Source: Argyresthia goedartella
Taxonomy: Eukaryota > Arthropoda > Insecta > Lepidoptera > Argyresthiidae
Assembly: GCA_949825045.1 (NCBI GenBank)
Contig: OX463818.1
Coordinates: 34,364,906 to 34,428,905, forward strand
Direction of reading: 5' to 3'
Length of the DNA: 64,000 nucleotides
Positions 43,111-54,183 of the stretch are shown piece after piece. The notes beneath the pieces are model-generated. The model saw nothing but the letters and a program-made list of their open reading frames with translations. It searched no databases and was not told the DNA's origin. Numbering within the stretch: the first letter of the stretch is position 1; each line of letters opens with the position of its first letter. Both the position numbers and the translations under genes were made by a program.

Positions 43111-43224
43111 AACTAGTGGCCCTGTGGGCAGTAGAGCTCGCTAACAGGGGGGGGCTGTGAACCAATTTATAGATAAGTATTTTAGATTCAATCAAAATCA
43201 AGTAGTAAAGTAGCCGCCGCACCA

Positions 43225-44712
43225 ATCAATAACTTTGACTTTTCACGAAAATAGTAATGATCGTGACCTTCCTTGAATCCATTGTACATACCCAGCTATC
43301 TTATTACCTTCATTCAAACAATCTGCTGAAAATGTTCCAGTCAGGATTCAGACCGGATCATAGCACTGTTAAGGCTCTGCTGAAAGGCACAGATAATATT
43401 AAGATAGTCATGGACCGCAAACAGCTTTCCGTGCTGGCGTTACTTGAATTCAGTAGTGCCTTCAACTGCGTAGATTTCGACATCGCTGAACGTCTCCTCC
43501 TTCTCTGCCAGCTGGTTTAACTCTCATTTGAGGGATTGGCATCAGCGTATCAAGTCACAGGAGATATTCACTGAATGGTAGGATTTTTCAGGTATCCCTC
43601 AAGGTGGCATTTTTTTCTCCTCTTCTATTCTCGATTTTTATTAACTCCATCTCGGACGTTATGTCTTCATCATATCATTTTTTCGCTGATAATCTCCAGA
43701 CTTATCGCAGCTTCTCTCTTAAAGATGCAATCTTTGCTGTATAGGCACTCAACGCAGAGCTTGAGGGTATAAGAAGTTGGGCTACACCTTTGGACGCCTG
43801 GTCAACCCGAGCAAGTCGCAGGCTATGATTACAGATACCAGACATTCTCTTAACTTGTAGCAGTAACAGCCCATTCCACCTGTCACTTTTAATGGTACCA
43901 CAATCGTATATAGCGAAAGCAAAAAACTGGGTCTAATCTTCGACAACCAGCTCTTCTGGTCATCGCATGTCAATGAGGTCAGTCGCCGAGTATTTGCTAC
44001 CTTCCACTCTCTCAGGAGAGCTTTTTGCCTCAATATACCAAAATCACTCTCGCTCAGTCTCTCCTTCTACCACTCATAGATTACGATGACACCTGTCTGC
44101 TCAGAAATAACGCCCGCTCTGCCAAACTTTAATCTATTGTAAATTCTTTTAACTTACATATTCTTCTTCTTGACGCTTTAGGAAGTCAGATAACGAGTCT
44201 TTACGTCTTTTCACTCCCTCAGGCGTCTGCAGTAGGTAATTTTTGCCGCGGCAGACCAAAATCACCCTTGCTCAATTCAGTCCCTTCTCCTGCCACTAAT
44301 CGAGTACGCTGATGTCTGTTGGGCGAGCTCGAACGAAGATCTACCGAAAAAACTGGAACGACTTCAAATTCTCGGGATTCGGTTTAACCTTGGGCTGCGC
44401 AAATTTGACCATGTATCACAACATCGCAAGGAGTTGAAGTGGCTGCCGATTCGTCTTCACCGGGATTCACACATCCTCATTTTCCTCTACAACATTTTAA
44501 GGAATCCACGCTACCCAACCTTCCCACGAGACAGTTTTCAATTTCTTTCTTGCAGCAAGCCTCGGAGAACTCACTCAGTTTCCATGCTCACAACTCCACA
44601 GCAGAAAGCGGTTTCTATGAGAACGGGTTTAGGCCATTCGGTTGTGGAATGCACTCCCTTGCACCATCAGGGACAGTATTACTCTTAATATATTTATCTA
44701 AATCTTTATAAA
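43225..44712 (+). pseudogene. LINE RT remnant, plus strand
   Basis: RT blocks MFQSGFRPDHSTVKALLKG and LALLEFSSAFNCVDFDI at 43257-43520. A decayed FADN block (normally FADD) lies near 43690 and thumb pieces follow. Near 44340-44500 the C-terminal part is plain: KLERLQILGIRF-like, then HRKELKWLPIRLHRDSHILI and FLYNILRNPRYP. Numerous frame breaks. Probably Jockey-type, older than its neighbours. Confidence 0.75.
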
Positions 44713-45321
44713 ATTTATCGTAAACCCTCGTTACTGCGTACAAAAACATGTGCTACTTGAACTCAATCTTCATAGTATTGGTAGTGGGTAGGACCTACCA
44801 ACTTATCTCTGAACTTACGGGCGTCGCTAGTGGCATTCTAGTATTGCCATACTAGATTATGTGGTCTTTCTACGTTTTTATCTACACACGTATCATAAAC
44901 CCTCTTTACTGCGTACAAAAACAGCAAGTTATGATCAGCATAATGTTAAACTACTTGGTAAAAACTAATTTCTTATCTGAAAAATTACCTATTATGACTA
45001 TAATGTGTAATTTTTCTACATATTATGACATTCAAATTTCGAACGCCGACGCCCGCCTGCGTGAAGTTGGTACTACAGAACAAGCTAAACAATTGCAGAG
45101 CCACAGCGCCGGTCAAACATGCGGTTCATGAACACATCCAAGAGAGCTTATGATATGTGTGTAGATAAACTATTGTATGTACCTGTACATAATTAGGCAT
45201 TATGTAGCAGTCACAAAAACTACTATTAAAAGTCGTGTGAAGAATTATTACTAAATAATAGTAGTAGTATTATTTTAGTAAATTATATAGTTTATTTTAT
45301 TGATATTTTTTATATTGAACA
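44713..45321. other. No gene seen
   Basis: Probably includes the 3' UTR of the preceding LINE remnant; otherwise AT-rich and unassigned. Confidence 0.3.
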
Positions 45322-45537
45322 CATAATTAATTTATCTTGAGTTAATTTATCGGACGTTCAGTGTTTCGGATGACACGTTAAGCTGTAAGTCCCGGCCGGC
45401 TACTATTGCTACGTGGTAGTGGTCGTCAAACTCCTCCACCAACCCGCACTGAGCCAGCGTGGTGGAGTATGGCTTGATCTTACTCGTATCCGGGTAAAGG
45501 CCTTTGCCCCTCGGTGGGGTCATTAATGGGTTACATT
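45322..45537 (+). repeat. SINE-A variant body
   Basis: AATTTATCTTGAGTTAATTT, CGGACGTTC, then AGTCCCGGCCGG, AACCCGCACTGAGCCAGCG, TATCCGGGTAAAGGCC and CATTAATGGG. The upstream portion matches the region following the tRNA-like head in SINE-A (49440-49490), linking the two body types to one head. Confidence 0.75.
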
Positions 45538-45598
45538 TATATACATTTATTTTATATATACACATAGATCTGCTCAGCAAACACTTTTCCTATGTTAA

Positions 45599-45712
45599 CC
45601 TGGTTTGCTGGAAGAGATCTCTTATTAGAGATATGCTCGCCTTTGTACTCTGTTTTTATGTAACCCTTCTTTTTTGTATGATTTGTGTCCAATAAAGAAA
45701 TTATGATGTCAG
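45599..45712 (+). repeat. Retroposon 3' tail G
   Basis: TGGTTTGCTGGAAGAGATCT, TAGAGATATGCTCGCCTTTG and CCAATAAAGAAATTATGATG match 9602-9720. Confidence 0.65.
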
Positions 45713-45959
45713 AGATAGACAATAGAATTCCTCTCTTGTCGCTGCCCTCCTTGTGGTTAACCCGACAATTTGCTTGAAGGCATTCTTGCGGCGTTAGCTT
45801 TTTGTAAGCTCTGCTTTCAATATTACAACGTAATGTGCCGCATAAAAAGAGAAGATTAGTAAGAAAGGCTTGTCTTTGAATGGCAATACAAATATTATGT
45901 ACCCTAACTTATTAAAAATGAAATAAAAACTCAAAAAGAAACAATTACGCGAATAAACC

Positions 45960-46095
45960 ATCCCGGGATATTGCCGAGGCTAGGGTTCCCATGACGCTGG
46001 CAGCATTTCCCCGCTGCACAGCCAGGGAGATCCTTTGCATCAGAAATGCCCCAGAGCGGTAGTCCAAACCCCTATCCCTTAGATGGCGCCCCAAA
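45960..46095 (-). pseudogene. C-terminal scrap of the 30.8 kb retroelement family
   Basis: ACGCTGGCAGCATTTCCCCG, CTGCACAGCCAGGGAGATCC and GCCCCAGAGCGGTAGTCC match the minus-strand segment at 30815-30940. Only the last about 45 codons are present. Confidence 0.6.
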
Positions 46096-47255
46096 TCCTT
46101 TACAAATATTTTCCCTTGTGTCCCCTAACTTTAACAGAGTAAAAAACAAAAGTGTAATCTTAATCCTTAAAGTATCTAACTTATACTCTTTGTCGCAATC
46201 TCTCTCTCTTTCTATCTCAATTATAATTTATGAGGTATTTAGGGACATCATTATGAAACTGTACCGAAACATCCACTATGAAACCGATTTCAACTTGCAA
46301 CTGAAGCTGAGCAACTGAGCAACTTGCCAAACGATTTCAGCAGAACTGAATAGTAAATATACAGGAGTACAAATAATGTTGGCCTAACTAATCAATGCGG
46401 TTTCGTACACGCGGACTTGTGTGTGGGTATATGACGTTCAGCCCCTGATAAGCCCTTAAAACATGACTACCTCTTCCTATTATTTATACATGTCACCGTA
46501 AGATTGTCAAAACCGTTAGTTTATAAACTGTTAGTTGTTAGTTGTACTCCACTTTTCACTTTCTGAAGCTTTATTTGTTCTCCAGGATCTTCCTACCGGC
46601 TCCGAAATCCTTCTTCCTACCTCCCGGCTCTGCACTCCACAACTTCCAAGACTACCATCCGACCTTCCTTCATCCTACGTCACTCTTTGTGGGAAATAAA
46701 TGGATATATCTAACAACTGACGACCTTACTGACCTTTTGTTTGAGTTCTGAACCCACTAAAGGATTAGATTGTTGTTGATTCTGGCCATTTCCAATTTCA
46801 ATTTTCGTTTGTATTGTTGGTTTTGTTTCAACATTGGAGTCTGTAAATATGGGTCAACCTATTCCTAAAACAAAATCTGATCTAATTCGTTTGATACTAG
46901 GGTATTGATTTTAGATTTAAAGGCTCTATAGACTAGATGCTGGAGGCGTCACAACTAAACAAATTAGAATCTAGTCTAGTCTAGTCTAATCTAGTTCTTA
47001 TTGAAGAAACGGAAAATAACTGAGAGATTTGAAGCTGTCTGTCTAGTTAAAATAATCCAGAACTCACTGTTAGTAATTTTGTTATTACTTATTCCTACAT
47101 GTCTGTGATAATTAACCCCGATAGCCCGGAAATTATGAAAATTGGAACTTTATGTTAAGGTTCTGTGCTGATCTGAGATCTGGTTTTCTATTGAAATATT
47201 TATATTAGTTCAACACAGTTTACTATGAAAAGAGATCTACAGTAATAATACAACC
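46096..47255. other. No gene seen; possible old LTR
   Basis: 46530-46730 is a pyrimidine-rich tract with CTCCAGGATCTTCCTACC-like words and then GGGAAATAAATGG, somewhat like the R/U5 part of an LTR, but without a partner copy. Near 46970 there is a short (CTAGT)n run, and 47060-47110 weakly matches the LINE 3' UTR seen at 20100. Confidence 0.3.
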
Positions 47256-47827
47256 GGTCAAGTGCGAGTCGGACGTCAGACCCGCACACGAAGGGTTCTA
47301 TACCATTGTACACGGAAAAACGTAAAACGAGTCTTTTTTACGAGTATTCCTTTTTAATTTTTAATAATAAAATTTTGAATATAACGTAGGAATGCATTCA
47401 ACGCCGCCGTACATCGAAACATTGAAAAAGAGTTTTGTGTACCTATGTAATATGTAAGTATTGAAGTATGCACTCAAGTTACCGAAACTCTTTGCTCATT
47501 TAGATTTTAAGTGGATAGAAATTGAGTAACTTATTTACAGAAATGAAATCAAATATGATATAAAACTTATTATTATTTATTATAATTAGAATGAGCAATT
47601 ATTAATCGTATAATGACAAATAACTAAGCACAAAACTCAATACCCGCAATTAAGATCGGTAGAGTCCAGTTTCCACAGATAAACAATAAGACAAAATGGC
47701 TAAGAAAATGTGGCTGTGTCGGTTGATCCGGTAGAGCCCGGTAACAGACAGACAGACGGACGGGTGGCCAGCGGAGGCTTAGTAATAGGGTCCCGTTTTG
47801 CACTCTTAGGGTACGGAACCCTAAAAA
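47256..47827 (+). repeat. Interspersed repeat D with internal insertion
   Basis: Starts CCGGTCAAGTGCGAGTCGGA and ends GGGTACGGAACCCTAAAAAC, with GACAGACAGACGGACGGG before the end. It is 572 bp, longer than the 414 bp copy, with extra AT-rich sequence in the middle. Confidence 0.75.
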
Positions 47828-48379
47828 CGGAAAGTATGTAGTAAAATATCGGAAACGCAACATAATTACCTGATAGAAATCAAATCGCTGTGTAGCTTAT
47901 CAGGTCATCAGTGAGTGGTATTATTGTTTACGTGCACCAACGAATTCAGCTCGATATTTTGTTTTATCAAATTGCACGATCAATTTGATGATTGTGAAAT
48001 ATCTCTTCAGGTGGAAAATTTAAATATCATTAAAAATATTTACCGACTTCGAAAATACCCTGTATAGCAAACAGGAGGAGCAAACTTTAAAATAACTTTA
48101 ATGTCCTTGGTTTTAACCTGAACAAATCTCCTACCACACAAAATTCATTATTTTTTATTTTGACTACCATACGACATAATCATTGACATTATATTATCCT
48201 TTTTCTATTCATACTACACAATTCTGAAATTTCATCTAATTTAAATCACACAATTCCAATACTATTCTATCCATTATTAATTCAATTTAAATTCAAATTC
48301 AATTCCAATAATTAATTCAATTCCATATTAGTAGATTTCAATATTTTATTTTATTTTTTTATTTTATTTAATTACTGTA
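47828..48379. other. No gene seen
   Basis: Very AT-rich spacer with short direct repeats such as AATTCAATTTAAATTC near 48280. Confidence 0.3.
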
Positions 48380-48729
48380 ATAATTTGTGTGTTTTGTGTG
48401 CTTAAGCCTATTGCTGTCTCGTCCGCTTTGGCTCTGGCAGAATATCAGTGTCACAGATTCGTCTGTGACATTGCTGAGTCAGGGCCATTTCGCTGTCGCG
48501 GTACAGTCACGGTGCCACATAGTGATCCTTACTTTCCATATTTTTTCTGTGTTACTTATAATTATTGTCATTGTTTTATTTAATTTCTTGTCATTGTTTT
48601 ATTTAATTTCTTTGTTTTTTGTCATAATAAATTGTGTGTGGTTTGTAATATGATAATAACCAACAATGTTTTTGTGATTGTACCGAACAGTGAATAAATG
48701 AATTATCTATCTATCTATCTATCTATCTA
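48380..48729 (+). repeat. Probable retroposon with (TATC)n tail
   Basis: A GC-richer block (GTCTCGTCCGCTTTGGCTCT, AGTCAGGGCCATTTCGCTG) is followed by a duplicated GTCATTGTTTTATTTAATTT and GAATAAATGAAT, ending in (TATC)6 at 48704-48729. This has the look of a SINE/LINE 3' part; no second copy occurs here. Confidence 0.45.
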
Positions 48730-48834
48730 AACAGTGTAGAACATTTCAAATACAATATACGTTTACTTCCTAGAAAACTAGTACAAGAATAAAAATTAGT
48801 AACATGGGGGACAATTAGAAAATATTATTAATTA

Positions 48835-49083
48835 CAGATGTAGTGAATAATCCTTTCCTATCGGCAAAACTCGGAACGACGATAACACCCGAATGGTGCC
48901 GATGTGTCTATGAATTACTGTATTATTAAATTACGTGTAGGTATCAAATAAATCGCATACTTTATTTATCAATGTCAAATGTCAAATTGCCCGTTTGACG
49001 GGTACTGAGTGCGAGTGAACTAGTAAGACAAAAACGAACATTTCCGAAAAAATACGAAAGGAAAGGATTATTCACTACATCTG
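48835..49083. mobile_element. Tc1/mariner-type MITE
   Basis: 249 bp with inverted ends CAGATGTAGTGAATAATCCT, about 25 bp exact, flanked by TA on both sides (48833-48834, 49084-49085). No coding capacity. Confidence 0.85.
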
Positions 49084-49366
49084 TATCTAACTTTACAATG
49101 TGAAGTTATAAACCCAGCAACAAAACTTCTGACTGCGGCTTAGTTAGTAAAACAGTGACAGCCAGTTACAAAAGTCGATCTTTAAATTTGAAAGCCCCAT
49201 TACCAGAAATAATAACCAATAGCCAAGTTTTATAAAAAATCCAAGTTTTATGGAAAAGACACGCATTAATAAGGCTTTAAAATGTAAAGATCACTTCTGA
49301 AACTGACTGTTAGATATATAGGGTGACATTTAATTAAGTGACCATATTTTGGGGTATAATAGTAAC

Positions 49367-49643
49367 AGAGCTCCGTGGTCTAATGGGTTTCACGCTTGCT
49401 TCTCACATGCACAGCAGATGCAGGTTCGATTCCTGACCATGTACCAATGAGATAATTAATTTATCTTGAGTAAATTATACGGACGTTCTAACGGTGATGG
49501 AAAACATCGTAAGGAAACCTTCATTACTCCATAGCTGCGGCGATGGGCTATCCCCCTGTCACGCAAAATGGTGTATTGAATAACTGGCTCAAAGTGGGCA
49601 CAATTGTGCCTCTGCCACCCCGTATGGCAAAAGGCGTGACGCT
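49367..49643 (+). repeat. SINE-A, full copy
   Basis: tRNA-like head with box A TGGTCTAATGGG (49376-49387) and box B GGTTCGATTCC (49423-49433). Then AATTAATTTATCTTGAGTAA, CGGACGTTC, GTGATGGAAAACATCGTAAG, CATTACTCCATAGCTGCGG and GCCACCCCGTATGGC. A second copy is at 59694-59935. Confidence 0.85.
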
Positions 49644-49831
49644 ATTTATGTACGTATGATAGTAACCATAATTATGAACAAATTTGCCCAAGAAACATAT
49701 GGTCGCAAACGAAAAAAAAAAAAAAAACAGCTGATCGGGTCAATGTACTGGACAACGATTTTTTTTTCATTTGCGACCATACATGTCTTCGGGAAAGTTG
49801 TTCATATTGATTGGTACTATCATTCCCCAAA
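49644..49831. mobile_element. Foldback element with A/T core
   Basis: ATGATAGTAACC, AATTATGAACAA and CATATGGTCGCAAACG on the left are mirrored as inverted imperfect copies on the right (CATTTGCGACCAT, GTTGTTCATATTG, GTACTATCAT). Arms of about 60 bp end in a run of about 16 A and 9 T around a short centre. It lies directly against the SINE-A 3' end. No target duplication was found. Confidence 0.6.
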
Positions 49832-50533
49832 ATATCGTCAGCTAATTAAATGTCATCTTGAATAGATGAGGTGGAGCGCCCAAGGGGGTGATCAGTCCTC
49901 TATTGTTACTACATCTACCAATTCCCAGAACTAACTAGCAGTGTTTGGTTAGGTCAGTTTTAAACGCCCCTACATCTGGTGACCTTAGAAGAAGATTTTC
50001 TCTAAATACAACAGCATTGTTCAGCCATTACCATAATTCGTAAAATATATTTTGAAACAAATCCACCATTTTCATTTTACAATTACATGTTAAATGAACC
50101 CGAAGAAAGAGAATGGAAGAGAGAGAAATAAACTTCAAAGTCAAACTGGCTGCAGACTGAAATTAGTGAAACAAGATTAGGGTCCTTCATTATCCTGATG
50201 AGAGAAGGGAGGAACCTTTAACAAGATTACCTCTCCAATCTCATTGACGTATTCCTTCTTAACACTCAAAAAATATCTTCGATACAGCCACCTCAAGAAT
50301 AGTCCTAACCCTTTTTCTCCATTCATTACTAATTGAAAACAGGTCCTAAATTACTTTTTAAAATCACTCCGTTTCGAGGACACCACGCTGCAAATTAATA
50401 ACTTATTTATTATTCAAGACATGCAAATTTTATGTAAGTAAGTTACTTGGTAGAACATCACGTTTTCGTGTTTTTGAGACAAGAAATTTTGAGCCTACTT
50501 TGAATACATTATGCTTAGAGACCATTTATAGAT
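49832..50533. other. No gene seen
   Basis: Non-repetitive-looking DNA next to the small host gene. No other exon or recognised repeat was found. Confidence 0.3.
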
Positions 50534-50539
50534 GTTTAT

Positions 50540-50791
50540 TTAGCTTCCACTCAGTAACTGGGATACGACGAAGAGTGCAATTTTCTGGATCCAACACCAG
50601 ATTCCGCAGGATTTCTTCTGGGGTTCGGGTTCCTCCTCTTCTTCAGCCTCCTTGGCTGGTTCGGTGGATCCGGCTGGTGCCTCCGAAGATGAAGCATTAT
50701 CCGCATCTTGACAGTTCACAAACGCTGCCGCAAACGCCAGAAAAACCGCCAATATTAGAACATATTTGAAAATCGAACGCGCGTGGATCAT
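50540..50791 (-). CDS. Small secreted peptide precursor, unknown function
   Basis: 83 codons, ATG to TAA, intronless. Residues 1-28 form a clear signal peptide (basic MIHARSIFK, hydrophobic YVLILAVFLAFAAAF, cleavage likely after VNC or Q). Residues 29-60 are acidic and Ser/Pro/Glu rich (DADNASSSEAPAG, AEEEEEPEPQ). A KK pair near 59-60 could be a processing site. The last 23 residues are hydrophobic with two cysteines (SCGIWCWIQKIALFVVSQLL). The layout, signal plus acidic pro-region plus short terminal peptide, is that of secreted precursors such as insect antimicrobial or signalling peptides, but no family is recognised. An AATAAA overlaps the stop codon (50535-50540). It is the only non-mobile-element gene I would call. 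Confidence 0.6.
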   Translation of the reverse strand: MIHARSIFKYVLILAVFLAFAAAFVNCQDADNASSSEAPAGSTEPAKEAEEEEEPEPQKKSCGIWCWIQKIALFVVSQLLSGS

Positions 50792-50978
50792 ACTTTTTTT
50801 TCTAAGGACGTCTTTTGTTTTAATTTATTGTTTATTGTTGTCGAACAGGTCTATTCGATACAGAGGATACATCGATGATGAATAATAATGAGCAAATAAT
50901 ATCAAAACGCCGGATACATGATTTTATCTTTGGCTGTGTATTTCGGTTAAATTACCCGTGGCTGAAATATTTAATTGT
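50792..50978. other. Upstream region of the small peptide gene
   Basis: Contains the presumed 5' leader. No clear TATA box with initiator was identified; an AGATAAAATC near 50920 is a weak candidate. Confidence 0.3.
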
Positions 50979-51302
50979 CAGAAATCAGAAATCAGAAATC
51001 AGAAATCAGATATTTTATTGTGGTAGGTAGTTTAAAGTAGATGTTACATAGTATGTTTTGTCCTTACGTCCAGCCGCGAGGCGTACAAATAATACAAATA
51101 ACCAAATAAACAACAGGTGAGTTAAAAAATATAGGCAACAAACAATACATTAAACCATTACAATATTACAATGATGTCAAAAAAAAAATGTCAAATATAT
51201 TATTATTGTATGTCATATGTAAAATTGTATTTAGTAAAAGGTGATTAAAAAAATTAAAAAAGATGTCAATGGCAATAGTTTAGTAGATATAACATGTCAA
51301 CA

Positions 51303-52619
51303 CTATGCTAAATATTCACCTACAGAGTAGTATGCTTTATCAGCCAAATAATCTTTTAATCTAAGCTTGAACTTGTTTGGGTTATCTATATTCATAATTG
51401 AGACAGGAACCTTATTGTATATTGTCGAGGCCATACCGAATACACTGTTGCTGAACAGTGCAGTTTTGTGTCTGGTAGCGCGTATATTTTTGTTGTTGCG
51501 GCGACTCTTCAGGTTTTCGAATAGGGTTGGGTTTATTTTAATAAACATTATTATTTCATATATGTATAAGGAAGGCATTGTTAAAAGTTTATGGCGTTTA
51601 AAATATGGTTTGCAGCTGTCTGTTCTTTTTAACGAAAATATAGCTCTAATGCATTTTTTATGAGACTTGAACGCAATTTCCCTATTTATTCCGTTACCCC
51701 AGAATATTATTCCGTATCTGAGTGTAGACACTACGTAGCCGTGATAAGCTGTCAGAACTGCGGTAACATCCACAACTTTGCGGAGCATATACAGTGCATA
51801 TGAAAACCGGTTTAGTTTTTTGCTGACATTTTCAATTTGCTCTTTCCAGTTTAGTTTATTGTCGATTTGTAATCCTAAAAATTTCGTTGATGGTACTTCG
51901 TCAATGTTATTGTCGTCGTGTTTGATAGTTAATGGTATCCGTTCTTTAATTTGTTTAAAGTTCATTATATATGTTTTCTTTAAGTTTATTTTTAAATTAT
52001 TATGCTGTAGCCATGTTATGATGTCATTAAGTGAATTGTTTATTTCATTTTCAAATATCAAATTATCATTACTTACGTTTTTATAAACTACGGTACTGTC
52101 ATCAGCAAATAGGATCATAGGGTTTGATGTCGAGTCAACAATGTCGTTAATATAGATCAGGAATAGCAGCGGGCCTAGAACGCTTCCTTGTGGTACACCT
52201 AGAGTTACCTTAGAAGGTTCAGATGAGTAGATTTGCTCCATGTTACTTTGGCCACACAATCTCTGAATTTGAGTTATTTGTTTCCGATCAGATAGGTATG
52301 ATTTTATCAAATCTATAACGTTGCCTCTGACTCCGTATGTGTGTAACTTTTGTAATAATATTTTGTGGTTTACATAGTCGAACGCTTTTGTCATGTCCAT
52401 ATATATGGCTGACACAGGTATTTTATTGTCTAAATTGAAAACTATCTTTCCTATGAAGTCGTATATAGCCAGATTGATTGTTTTGTGTTTCCTAAAACCT
52501 TTTTGCTCGGGAACCAGAATATCATTATTTTCGAAGTAGTTGTATAGGGCGTTATATATTACCTTTTCGAATACTTTGGAAAACACTGGTATTAGGGCGA
52601 TAGGCCTATAGAAGTTCAT
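51303..52619 (-). pseudogene. LINE-B ORF2, reverse transcriptase part
   Basis: Continues ORF2 after a frameshift. RT blocks NFYRPIALIPVFSKVFEKV, AIYMDMTKAFDYVNHKILLQ, VTLGVPQGSVLGPLLFLIYI and the catalytic ILFADDSTVVYK; the thumb has STKFLGLQIDNKLNWKEQI. The C-terminus, with LLTMPSLYIYEIIMFIK and the ending YYSVGEYLA, is complete. All catalytic residues are visible. Confidence 0.92.
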
Positions 52620-52626
52620 ATTTTCT

Positions 52627-54183
52627 TTATCTTTTAAATAAAGGCTTGATTATCGACGTCTTCAAAGCATTTGGATACGTACCGAATTCGATGCATAAAT
52701 TTACGATGTAGCTGATCACCACGCTTATATTATGTACCACATATTTTAATACTTTCGTGCAAATCTCGTCATACCCTGTGCTGCTTGTGTTTTTTAAGGT
52801 CATAATTATCCTTGTTATGTCAATAGGATTGGTGGGACTTAAATACATAGAATTTAATTTATTGTATGTCAAGGTTGATTTTAGAGGATGATTACTACGA
52901 GTATTATCTAATGGTTCTGGTATTGTGAAATGATTATTGAATGCTTTTGCTATGTCCGTAGGGTTTTTTATTTTATCCCCATTATGCTCAATTTGCTCTA
53001 TTTGGTCCCTGGGGTGATTTGGCTTAGTACTATTAATAATATTCCATGTGGCCTTTGACTTATTTTGTGATGATTGGATATAATAGTTATTTTGGGATTT
53101 TTGAGTCAATTTTATAATTTTATGCAGTCTTTGGGAATAGGATTTGTAAGTGTTCCTATTTTCGGCGTTTGGTCTTCGTCTGTACTGCCATAGGAGCTCC
53201 CTTTTGCGTTTGCTACATTTTATAATACCTTTGGTAATCCATTTTGGCCTTCGTTTACTACTGATTTTAACTCTTATTTTGGGAAAACATAAATCATATA
53301 ACAATTTGAAAATATCTGAGAACCGATCAAATGCGTCATTAGGATCTGATGTATTGTATACGTCAGCAAAACCCAATTTGCTAAGATGTTCTTTGAATTT
53401 AAACATATTTTCGAGACTATAGTCACGCTTCATAGTATACCAGTGACCAAGACTGCTGGTTTTTTTTACTGGACATTTAAGTATTTGTGCAGTGTGGTCT
53501 GACAGCGCAAATTCATGCACTTGGCTTTCTGCTCCGCGTATATTGTGAATTATATTGTCAAGGCAAGTACCACTACTCAGCCTTGTGGGTTCTTTGATTG
53601 ATATTTTTAAATTGAAGCTTAATATAAGTTGTTGGAATCGCTTAGACATTGGACTAACTTTTAAAGTATTAATATTGAAGTCACCTACTATTATAAGATA
53701 TTTATTATTGCATGCGTATTCCTGCAGAATGTCATAGAGGTTGTCAAAGAATGGATTTAAATCTGTCAAATGATATTTAGGGATTCTATAGATGCACATA
53801 ATTATTATGTTGTGATTGACGAGTTCAATCGCAGAACATTCTAGTGTATTGGGTATGTTGAAGCGTCGTAAACCGTCAAGATCTTTTGATTTATGTTTAT
53901 TCCTTACCAATATACATGATCCACCCTTTCTGCTCATGCGTGAATAACATGACGCTAACTGGAAATTTGGAATACATAGTTGATTTTCATCACCTTGCAT
54001 CATATTATGTTCTGTTACACATATAACATCCACAGAAACGTCATCTCTTTCTAGTTCATCCAAATGTACAGTTAGTAGTTCACACTTGCTTATGAGTCCG
54101 CTAATGTTTTGGTGCAATATATTTATTTTTTTAAACACGAAATAACTCTCTATTGCTCTTGTCTCTCTCATTTTCTTTGTCAC
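52627..54183 (-). pseudogene. LINE-B ORF2, endonuclease and linker part
   Basis: APE endonuclease with NILHQNISGLISKCELL, VICVTEHNM, YLIIVGDFNINTLKVS and FALSDHTAQILKCPV; linker RRPKWITKGIIKCSKRKREL; ends in TSIIKPLFKR where RT block 1 is broken. The frame differs from that of the RT part by one indel in an A-rich run. The start ATG overlaps the end of ORF1 by 53 bp. Confidence 0.92.

Noticed and set aside
46530..46751. Solo LTR
   Set aside because: Suggestive pyrimidine-rich and AATAAA sequence but no terminal repeats, partner copy or target duplication.
48387..48653. Hydrophobic plus-strand ORFs that look like membrane proteins
   Set aside because: T-rich DNA gives Leu/Phe/Val-rich translations; the stretch looks like a retroposon 3' part.
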